Positions 8,161-14,653 of a DNA stretch of 19,751 nt are shown here, piece after piece. Location: positions 1-19,751 of the forward strand of contig JAFZCW010000033.1 of assembly GCA_017556125.1 (NCBI GenBank), read 5' to 3'. The position numbers were made by a program, and so were the translations under genes. The first letter of the stretch is position 1. Each line of letters opens with the position of its first letter. Below the pieces are notes generated by a model that worked only from the letters and a program-made list of their open reading frames with translations, had not been told where the DNA came from and did no database searches. This DNA comes from Clostridia bacterium (GTDB lineage: Bacteria; Bacillota_A; Clostridia; Christensenellales; CAG-138).

Positions 8161-8294
8161 GCGCTACATCCCGCTCCGTCATCGGATAAACGGCCACGGC
8201 TTCTGAAACGCATGACCGCAAAGGGAGCAGCAGCAGGAGGTTCAACAGTGGGGCAGTCTATGTCCGCAGCACATCCGGTGCTGTTTCTTTGTTT
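8161..8294 (+). ncRNA. Candidate structured leader RNA or small RNA upstream of the peptide transporter
   Basis: The segment between the candidate promoter and the hairpin at 8267 can fold. GCTCC (8173-8177) pairs with GGAGC (8224-8228). Immediately inside, GTCAT (8178-8182) pairs with ATGAC (8212-8216), leaving an unpaired CGCAAAG on the 3' side. It ends at a hairpin followed by a T-rich run, so it would be about 130 nt, either a free small RNA or a cis-acting attenuator leader. I compared it from memory with the SAM, TPP, cobalamin, FMN, T-box, THF and c-di-GMP riboswitch signatures and found no convincing match. The GACCGCAAAGGGAGCAGC stretch loosely recalls the SRP RNA apical domain but lacks its GGAA tetraloop. 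No protein-coding gene is supported in 8107-8428. Confidence 0.3.
8267..8294 (+). terminator. Terminator-like hairpin inside the leader
   Basis: CAGCAC (8267-8272) and GTGCTG (8278-8283) form a 6-bp stem around the loop ATCCG. TTTCTTTGTTT follows at once (8284-8294). This has the form of an intrinsic terminator, yet it lies about 135 bases upstream of the lipoprotein start. It could end a small RNA, act as an attenuator, or be the delayed terminator of the antiporter operon. Confidence 0.5.
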
Positions 8295-8428
8295 CGCACG
8301 CATTTTGGTTTTCCATCCGTATGAAATTCCGAAAGACCCGCGGAATCCGCAGGCCTTCCGGTCTGTTTGCCATGTCCGGAAACCGTCGCTTCACGCTGAA
8401 CACTAACCAGTCCAGGAGGATCATGCAA

Positions 8429-9931
8429 ATGAAAAAAGCTCTCGCCCTCATCCTTGCCTTGCTTTTTGTCCTGTCTCTTGCGGGATGCAAGAAAAAGACA
8501 GGCGGAAACGAAACCGGAAATCAGGGAGAATTCGTCTACGGGCTTGCCACGGAGATCGACAATTTCGATCCGTTCGTGGCTACGACCGCTGACGCGAAAA
8601 GCATCTACTTCAACATTTATGAGGGCCTGACGCGCGTGTCGCCCGACGGTACTTTCGTCCCTGCCGTGGCATCGGAAGTCACCGTTTCGGATGACGCAAA
8701 AGTCTATACATTCAAACTGCGCGACAACGTGTATTTCCATAACGGAAACCGCGTCACGATGGAGGACGTCCTCTATTCGGTCAAACACGCGATGGACAGC
8801 GCGCTGACCGGCTACAGCAACATCGCCTCGTTCCGGACGGAGGACAGCAAAACGCTCGTCATCACGCTGACCAACGGGAGCACCGATTTCCTGGCGAACG
8901 CCTCCGCGCCGATCATCCCCGCGGATTCCGACAACAACGGCGAGCACGCCCTCAAACCGATCGGGACCGGTCCCTACGCTTTCTCGGAATACGCCGTGCA
9001 GGATCATGTGACGCTGGTCAAAAACGAACAGTACTGGGGGGAACCGGCCTCCCTCGATAAGATCACGATCCGTTTCATTGCCAGCTCTTCGGAACTTCTG
9101 GTCAACTATCAGGCCGGCGCGATCGACGGGTTTACCGCCAACGCGGGCATTACGGAGCAGGTGGACAAGAATACCTCCGTCATCAACGTAGGCAATTCCA
9201 ACGCGGTCCAGATGCTGGCTCTCAACAACAGCGCGGCGCCGTTCGACAACGAAAAAGTCCGCAAGGCCGTTTGCTATGCGGTCAACTCGGATGAGATCAT
9301 CGACCTGGTGAATTACGGATACGGCGTCAAGATCGGTTCCGCCGTGATCCCGGGTCTTTCCGCCTTCTTTGACGATTCCCTTCCCTCCGTCTATGACGTC
9401 GATCCGGAAAAGGCAAAAACGCTTCTGAAGGAAGCCGGCTATCCCGACGGATTCTCCTTTACGGTGAAGGTGCCCAGCGTCTATCAGGTGCATGTGGACA
9501 CCGCGCAGGTCATCATCAACCAGCTCGCCAAGGTCGGCATCACCATGAACATCCAGGAAGTCGACTGGCCGACCTGGCTGGAGAAAGTCTATACCAACCG
9601 GGATTATGAGGCGACCATCATTTCCGTGGACGGAAGCATCGCGTCCCCGACGGCGTTCCTTTCCAGATACGTCTCCGACGCGCACAACAATTTTGTGAAC
9701 TTCAAATCCCCGGCGTTTGACGCGGTCTACGCGAAGGCAGTCGCCGCGGTGGACCAGTCGGAGCGGGAACAGCTCTTCAAAGAAGCTCAGAAGGTCCTTT
9801 CCGACGAGGCTGCCAGCGTTTACATCCAGGATATTTCCAACATCCTCGTGTACAGAAACGATTTCACCGGCTTCAAGGACTACCCGCTCTATGCGGTCGA
9901 TTTTGCCGCGATCTCCAGAGTTGCCAAATAA
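8429..9931 (+). CDS. Peptide ABC transporter substrate-binding lipoprotein (SBP family 5, DppA/OppA-like)
   Basis: This is a 500-residue exported lipoprotein. The N-terminus has two lysines, a hydrophobic core and a lipobox LAGC, so Cys20 is the lipidated residue, followed by a charged/Gly-Asn linker. The mature part has family-5 solute-binding features: an early DNFDPF motif, NIYEGLTRVSPDGT, YTFKLRDNVYFHNG, KPIGTGPY, and a C-terminal lobe with DPEKAKTLLKEAGYPDG. An in-frame ATG at 8321 would add 36 residues that are not signal-like. ATG 8429 is preferred because AGGAGG (8414-8419) lies nine bases upstream; ATG 8423 is only three bases from it. It is the first gene of a complete five-gene importer. 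The ligand is probably a di- or oligopeptide, but nickel-chelate or other family-5 ligands cannot be excluded. Confidence 0.9.
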   Translation: MKKALALILALLFVLSLAGCKKKTGGNETGNQGEFVYGLATEIDNFDPFVATTADAKSIYFNIYEGLTRVSPDGTFVPAVASEVTVSDDAKVYTFKLRDNVYFHNGNRVTMEDVLYSVKHAMDSALTGYSNIASFRTEDSKTLVITLTNGSTDFLANASAPIIPADSDNNGEHALKPIGTGPYAFSEYAVQDHVTLVKNEQYWGEPASLDKITIRFIASSSELLVNYQAGAIDGFTANAGITEQVDKNTSVINVGNSNAVQMLALNNSAAPFDNEKVRKAVCYAVNSDEIIDLVNYGYGVKIGSAVIPGLSAFFDDSLPSVYDVDPEKAKTLLKEAGYPDGFSFTVKVPSVYQVHVDTAQVIINQLAKVGITMNIQEVDWPTWLEKVYTNRDYEATIISVDGSIASPTAFLSRYVSDAHNNFVNFKSPAFDAVYAKAVAAVDQSEREQLFKEAQKVLSDEAASVYIQDISNILVYRNDFTGFKDYPLYAVDFAAISRVAK

Positions 9932-9985
9932 CGCCGGCTTCCGGTTCTGCTGTACCCGGACCGTTTCCCGGCAGGAGGTATTCCC

Positions 9986-10927
9986 TTGCATTACCTGGCT
10001 AAGAAAATTTTGATCCTGTTCCTGACGCTGCTTCTCGTATCCCTGTTCACGTTTCTCGCGTTTCATATCATACCGGGCGATCCGGCAAGACTGATTCTCG
10101 GAACGCAGGCGACAGAGGAAAAGCTTCAGATGCTGCGTCACCAGCTCGGGACGGACCGTCCGCTCTCCGAACAGTATCTCTCATGGATGGGGGGCTTCCT
10201 GAAGGGCGATCTCGGCACCTCCATCCGCTATTCGATGCCCGTGAAGGACCTGATCGGGGAACGTCTCCCCGTCACGCTCCTTCTGGGGCTCATTTCCCTT
10301 GTGCTGATTCTTCTGATCTCGATCCCGGTCGGCATTTTTTCCGCCAGAGTCAAGGATACGTTTCTGGAACAGGTCATCAGCTTTTTCACGATGGCAGGCA
10401 TTTCCACGCCCGGTTTCTTTCTCAGCATCCTGTTCATCTGGATCTTCGGGCTGATCCTGAAAGTCTTTACACCAGGGCGGTATGTCAGCTATCTGACGGA
10501 TCTGCCCGGATTCCTGCAGTTCATGTTCTTTCCCGCGCTCGCGATCGCCGTTCCCCAGATCGCGACGCTGGTCAAATATATCCGCGCTTCCATGCTGGAT
10601 GAGCTTGGAAGGGACTATGTCCGGACCGCGAAGGGAAAAGGCGTTTCCCTGACCGGGATCCTGTACTCCCATGTGTTCCGGAATGCCGTCGTGTCCGTCA
10701 TTCCCCTTTTCGGCATGATCATCGGGAGCATCTTTTCCGGAAGCATCATCGTGGAACAGGTGTTCGGCGTCCCCGGCATCGGAAGACTGCTGATCAGTTC
10801 CGTGACGGGCAGGGATTTCCCCCTGACGCAGGCGCTGGTCATGTATATCGCCACGATCATCGTCATCACCAACTTCCTTGTCGACATCCTGATCCAGGTC
10901 ATCGACCCGCGGATCAGGCTGAACTGA
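9986..10927 (+). CDS. Peptide ABC transporter permease (DppB/OppB-like)
   Basis: This 313-residue inner-membrane permease of the BPD_transp_1 family has a first helix at about residues 8-28, then the DppB-type periplasmic segment with FHIIPGDPARLILG and GDLGTSIRY, and five further hydrophobic segments. The EAA loop that contacts the ATPases is at about 208-228 (LGRDYVRTAKGKGVS), and the C-terminus DPRIRLN is typical. The start is a TTG, chosen because GCAGGAGGT (9972-9979) is six bases upstream and the product then begins with the expected short cytosolic tail. It is 54 bases after the lipoprotein gene with no clear terminator between. It pairs with the next gene to form the membrane channel. 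Confidence 0.92.
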   Translation: MHYLAKKILILFLTLLLVSLFTFLAFHIIPGDPARLILGTQATEEKLQMLRHQLGTDRPLSEQYLSWMGGFLKGDLGTSIRYSMPVKDLIGERLPVTLLLGLISLVLILLISIPVGIFSARVKDTFLEQVISFFTMAGISTPGFFLSILFIWIFGLILKVFTPGRYVSYLTDLPGFLQFMFFPALAIAVPQIATLVKYIRASMLDELGRDYVRTAKGKGVSLTGILYSHVFRNAVVSVIPLFGMIIGSIFSGSIIVEQVFGVPGIGRLLISSVTGRDFPLTQALVMYIATIIVITNFLVDILIQVIDPRIRLN

Positions 10928-10940
10928 AGGAGGCGCCGTC

Positions 10941-11741
10941 ATGAAAAGCGGAAAAACCGAAATGATCATAGGCTGCGTTCTGGTCGGCATCATTGTCCTG
11001 CTTGCCGTCGGAAGCCTTTTCGGCACGCCTTATGACATCAACGGGATGGACAACACCGCGCGCATGCAGCCGCCTTCCGCGGCGCATCCGTTCGGCACCG
11101 ATAATTACGGTCGGGATATCTTCTCCCGCGCCATCGTCGGCGCAAGGTTCACCATGATCGTTGCCGTCTCCACCGTGGTGGGAAGCACGCTGATCAGCAT
11201 CGTCCTGGGCCTCATCAGCGGCTACGCCGGAGGGCTCGTGGACGAATTCATCATGCGCGTAATCGACGCCGTCAACTCCTTCCCCGGCATTCTGATCGCG
11301 CTGATCATCGTGACCGTCATGGAGCACGGGAGCTATACCATCATCATTGCGCTGATCATCATGTTCATCCCGAGCTTTACGAGGATCGTCCGCACCGGGA
11401 CCCTGCAGTACAAGAATGCAGATTTTGTGCGGAGCAACCGCGGATTCGGCGACTCGGACATCCGCCTCCTTCTCGTGCATATCCTTCCGAACGTTTTCCC
11501 TCTGCTGCTTTCCTCCGTGGTCGTGGGGCTCTCCAACGCGATCCTCGCGGAATCCAGCATGAGCTATCTCGGCCTCGGCATCCAGCCCCCGACCCCAAGC
11601 TGGGGGAGAATGCTTTATGAAGCCCAGAGTTACATCCTTTCGGCTCCGTGGATGGCTCTCGCGCCGGGCTTTATGATCGTGGCCGCCATTATCGGCCTGA
11701 ACTGCATCGGAGAAGGAATCCGAAGAAAGTATCTCAACTGA
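10941..11741 (+). CDS. Peptide ABC transporter permease (DppC/OppC-like)
   Basis: This 266-residue permease is the partner of the upstream DppB-like protein. It has one N-terminal helix (about 8-27), the DppC signature HPFGTDNYGRDIFSR with GARF, and about five more helices, including MSYLGLGIQPPTPSWG near the C-terminus. The EAA region reads DFVRSNRGFGDSDIRLLLVH; the usual AARALG core is replaced by SNRGFG, which is an unusual variant, while the following HILPN is conserved. The start ATG has a strong GAAGGAGG site and lies 13 bases after dppB. The N-terminal segment is short for the family but complete. Confidence 0.92.
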   Translation: MKSGKTEMIIGCVLVGIIVLLAVGSLFGTPYDINGMDNTARMQPPSAAHPFGTDNYGRDIFSRAIVGARFTMIVAVSTVVGSTLISIVLGLISGYAGGLVDEFIMRVIDAVNSFPGILIALIIVTVMEHGSYTIIIALIIMFIPSFTRIVRTGTLQYKNADFVRSNRGFGDSDIRLLLVHILPNVFPLLLSSVVVGLSNAILAESSMSYLGLGIQPPTPSWGRMLYEAQSYILSAPWMALAPGFMIVAAIIGLNCIGEGIRRKYLN

Positions 11742-11774
11742 AGCGACAGAACATGTTCCGGAGTACAGACTGCC

Positions 11775-12821
11775 ATGCATAATACCACAGACAACAAACT
11801 ACCGCTTCTCCAGCTGAAAGACCTTTCCATCGGAATTCATGAAAAGGGTCAGGTCTATACGGCCGTGGACGGCATCAGCTACAACGTCTATCCCGGGGAG
11901 ATCCTGGGCGTAGTCGGCGAGTCCGGATGCGGCAAGACCGTCACCAACCTGGCCATTATGGGTCTGCTCCCGGAGGTCCTGTTCGTCCAGGGCGGAGAGA
12001 TCCTGTACAGGACGGGAGACGGGGCGGACTTCCCCGTGATCGATCTAGCAAAATGCAGTCCGGAAGAACGGCGGAAACTGAACGGAAGCGCGATGTCGAT
12101 CATTTTTCAGGAACCCATGACCTCCCTGAATCCGCTGATGAAAGTCGGCAAACAGGCGGGAGAGGCGCTCCGCATCCATAAAAAGCTCCCCTCCGAGGAA
12201 GTGCGCCGGAGGGTGCTGGAAGCGTTCGAGGACGTCGGACTTCCCGATCCGGAAGGAAGCATGGAGAAGTACCCTCACCAGCTGTCCGGCGGTCAGCGGC
12301 AGCGCGTCATGATCGCGATGGCGACGCTTCTGAACCCGCGCCTTCTGATCGCGGACGAGCCTACGACCGCTCTGGATGTAACGATCCAGGCGCAGGTGCT
12401 TGCCCTGCTGAAGAAAATCAACCGGGAAAAGAATACCTCCATCATCTTCATATCCCATGATCTCGCCGTGATCCGCCAGATCTGCGACAGGGTGATCGTC
12501 ATGTACGCGGGAAAGATCGCGGAAACCGGGACCACCTCGGACATTCTGGAACGTCCCGTCCATCCCTATACAAACGGTCTGATCGCCTCCATCCCGAAAG
12601 CGAGCGTCAAAGGCCGGAATCTTGCGAGCATTCCCGGACACGTGCCGTCCACGGAGGAAAAACGGCTTCCCTGTCCTTTCGCGAACCGCTGCGTCTTCTC
12701 GGCGAACCGCTGCAGGACCGCCCCTCCGAAAGTATACAAACTATCCGATACCCATACCTGTTCCTGTCATTACGCCGTATCCTTTGCGGCTGAATACCGG
12801 AACCAGGAGAGGAGGCAGTGA
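11775..12821 (+). CDS. Peptide ABC transporter ATP-binding protein (DppD/OppD-like)
   Basis: This 348-residue ATPase shows Walker A GESGCGKT (48-55), Q-loop Gln112 in IIFQEPMTSLNP, signature LSGGQ (170-174), Walker B LLIADE (190-195) and switch His228. The C-terminal oligopeptide/dipeptide domain carries a cysteine set (Cys300, 306, 313 and 329/331) matching the CPF..RC...RC pattern known in OppD/DppD proteins. It follows dppC by 33 bases with only a weak ribosome binding site. Its stop shares one base with the next ATG. It energises import together with the DppF-like subunit. Confidence 0.92.
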   Translation: MHNTTDNKLPLLQLKDLSIGIHEKGQVYTAVDGISYNVYPGEILGVVGESGCGKTVTNLAIMGLLPEVLFVQGGEILYRTGDGADFPVIDLAKCSPEERRKLNGSAMSIIFQEPMTSLNPLMKVGKQAGEALRIHKKLPSEEVRRRVLEAFEDVGLPDPEGSMEKYPHQLSGGQRQRVMIAMATLLNPRLLIADEPTTALDVTIQAQVLALLKKINREKNTSIIFISHDLAVIRQICDRVIVMYAGKIAETGTTSDILERPVHPYTNGLIASIPKASVKGRNLASIPGHVPSTEEKRLPCPFANRCVFSANRCRTAPPKVYKLSDTHTCSCHYAVSFAAEYRNQERRQ

Positions 12822-13750
12822 TGGATCAGAACCGGGACACGATCCTCTCCATAGAGCACGTCAGCAATTACTATTACGACAACGGGCTCGGCATCTTCGC
12901 CAAGCGCAGGAAAAAGCAGATCCTGCACGACGTTTCGCTAACCATCGGAAAAGACGAATTCTTCGGTCTGGTCGGAGAATCCGGATGCGGCAAAACGACA
13001 CTGGGGAACTGCATCCTCGGGAATATTCCGTTTGAGGGAAAGATCACGCTGGCAGGCATGGAAAAAAAGGATACCGACCGTCTGGCTTTCTCCAGAATGG
13101 TCCAGTCCGTCTATCAGGATCCGTCCAGCGCCCTGAACCCGCGCAGGACGATCGGGCAGACCATGATGGAACCGCTGCTCGCGCACCGTATCGGAACGCA
13201 GGAATACCGGGAAAGCGCGGTCGATACGATGCTCTACAGGATCGGGCTGGATCCAACGTATAAAAACAGAAAACCCTCGGAACTATCCGGGGGACAGAGG
13301 CAGCGCGTCTGCATCGGAGCCGCCTTGATGCTGGAACCGGAACTGATCATCGCGGACGAGGCGGTTTCCGCCCTGGATGTATCCGTTGCGTCGCAGATCC
13401 TGAACCTGTTTCTGGAAATCGACGTGGAAAAAGACTTCTCCATGCTGTTCATCTCGCATAATCTGTCCGTCGTCTACTATCTCTGCGACCGTATCGGCGT
13501 CATGTACAAGGGCCGGATCGTGGAACTGGGCACGGCGGATGACGTGTATTACCGTCCGGCGCATCCCTATACCAGGCTTCTCCTCAGCGCCGTTCCCGAC
13601 ATCGAAGGGGAAGAAAACCCGGCGCGGCCGACGCACGAAGACTACGAATCCCTGTACGGGACCCGGGACACGTGGAATCTCCCGGGACAGGAGTACGTCA
13701 ACATTGCGGAAGACGGCGCTCCGGAGCATCTGGTGCTCGGCCGGTTCTGA
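12821..13750 (+). CDS. Peptide ABC transporter ATP-binding protein (DppF/OppF-like)
   Basis: This 309-residue second ATPase has Walker A GESGCGKT (52-59), Q-loop Gln99 in SVYQDPSSALNP, signature LSGGQ (155-159), Walker B LIIADE (175-180) and switch His213. ATG 12821 is chosen over GTG 12818 because GGAGG sits five bases upstream of it; it overlaps the dppD stop by one base. Unlike its partner, its C-terminus (after residue about 255) has no cysteine cluster and ends with a different, acidic tail. DppF-type subunits without the Cys cluster are known. It forms a heterodimer with the DppD-like protein. Confidence 0.92.
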   Translation: MDQNRDTILSIEHVSNYYYDNGLGIFAKRRKKQILHDVSLTIGKDEFFGLVGESGCGKTTLGNCILGNIPFEGKITLAGMEKKDTDRLAFSRMVQSVYQDPSSALNPRRTIGQTMMEPLLAHRIGTQEYRESAVDTMLYRIGLDPTYKNRKPSELSGGQRQRVCIGAALMLEPELIIADEAVSALDVSVASQILNLFLEIDVEKDFSMLFISHNLSVVYYLCDRIGVMYKGRIVELGTADDVYYRPAHPYTRLLLSAVPDIEGEENPARPTHEDYESLYGTRDTWNLPGQEYVNIAEDGAPEHLVLGRF

Positions 13751-13785
13751 CTTTTCGCGGAAGAATGAAGGAAGGATGATATGAC

Positions 13786-14589
13786 ATGATACTTGCTGTA
13801 GATATCGGAAATACGTACATCGTTCTCGGCGCAGTCGACGGACAGTGCAAGGTCGTTCAGACCATGCAGATGAAAACGGATCCGAATGAAACGGCGTATG
13901 AATATGCCGTTAAAATGAAGCAGATCCTGCCGCTGGCGGGGATCGATGAAGGCAGCTTTAACGGCGCCATCGTGTCTTCGGAGGTGCCGTGGCTGACGGT
14001 CGTCATTCTGAAAGCCATCCGGCTCGTCACGGGGCATGACGCGGTCCTGGTCGGCGCGGGCGTGAAAACCGGCCTGAACATCAAGCTGGACGATCCGGGA
14101 ACCATTACCGGAAATCTTGTCGCAGCAGCCGTTGCAGTGAAAGAGGAATATCCCCTTCCGGCATTTGTTTTTGACATGGGGACCGCAACATCGGTCGTTG
14201 CAGTCGACCGTTCGGGAAATTACCTCGGAGGCGCCATCATGCCGGGCGTCGGTCTTTCGATGGACGCGCTGACAAAGGGGACCTCCCTTCTCCCTTCCAT
14301 TGACTTCGATGTCCCGAAAAAAACGATCGGCACCAACACCGTAGACGCCATGAAAAGCGGGATCGTCTACGGCTCCGCGGGAGCGGTGGACGGGATCATC
14401 GACCGCTTTCAGGAGGAACTCGGAGAGGCCGCGACCGTCATCGCAACCGGCAGCATGGGCAGGCTCGTCGCCCCGCACTGCCGTCATTCTGTTATCATCG
14501 ACAACCGTCTCGTAATGAAAGGTCTGGGGTATATCTACTATAAAAACCAGGAAGCGCGTCAGAAATCCTTGAAACGGAAAAAAACCTGA
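13786..14589 (+). CDS. coaX: Type III pantothenate kinase (CoaX family), with an Asp-to-Asn change
   Basis: CoaX phosphorylates pantothenate in the first step of coenzyme A synthesis, in the cytosol. The 267-residue protein has the ASKHA-fold phosphate motif VDIGNT (5-10), GVKTGLNIK (92-100), FDMGTATSVVAVD (129-141), GGAIMPGV (148-155) and a C-terminal VMKGLGYIY. Length is normal (about 255-270). Asp6 and Asp130 are retained. However, the family motif GAD(R/L) before the VAAAVA helix reads TGNL here, so Asn110 stands where other type III kinases have the Asp proposed as catalytic base. It could be a slow or altered enzyme or a CoaX-like paralogue. The start ATG has a GAAGGAAGGA site. It lies 35 bases after the transporter operon with no promoter or terminator between, so it is probably cotranscribed. 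Confidence 0.85.
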   Translation: MILAVDIGNTYIVLGAVDGQCKVVQTMQMKTDPNETAYEYAVKMKQILPLAGIDEGSFNGAIVSSEVPWLTVVILKAIRLVTGHDAVLVGAGVKTGLNIKLDDPGTITGNLVAAAVAVKEEYPLPAFVFDMGTATSVVAVDRSGNYLGGAIMPGVGLSMDALTKGTSLLPSIDFDVPKKTIGTNTVDAMKSGIVYGSAGAVDGIIDRFQEELGEAATVIATGSMGRLVAPHCRHSVIIDNRLVMKGLGYIYYKNQEARQKSLKRKKT

Positions 14590-14604
14590 TACTTCGAAAA
14601 GAGA

Positions 14605-14630
14605 AAAGCCGGATCACAGATCCGGTCTTT
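14605..14630. terminator. Bidirectional intrinsic terminator between coaX and the metal ATPase
   Basis: CCGGATC (14609-14615) and GATCCGG (14619-14625) form a 7-bp stem around ACA. It can be extended by AAAG (14605-14608) pairing with CTTT (14627-14630), with one bulged base. T-rich sequence follows on the plus strand and on the minus strand, which fits its place between two convergent genes. Confidence 0.75.
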
Positions 14631-14653
14631 CCTTATAGAGGAATGAAACACTG

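Noticed and set aside
8213..8235. Resemblance of GACCGCAAAGGGAGCAGC to the SRP RNA apical domain
   Set aside because: The GGAA tetraloop and the CAGG side of the symmetric loop are not present and the flanking pairing is not clean. I keep only an unclassified structured-RNA call.
8212..8406. A 64-codon open frame in the leader region
   Set aside because: It has no clear ribosome binding site, no recognisable domain, and spans the hairpin at 8267-8294, so it is more likely part of an untranslated leader.
8321..8428. An upstream in-frame start for the peptide-binding lipoprotein
   Set aside because: It would place 36 non-hydrophobic residues before the signal peptide; the AGGAGG at 8414-8419 supports the start at 8429.
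8258..10141. A 627-codon minus-strand open frame
   Set aside because: It is antisense to the peptide-binding lipoprotein, which has a lipobox, family motifs and a good ribosome binding site.
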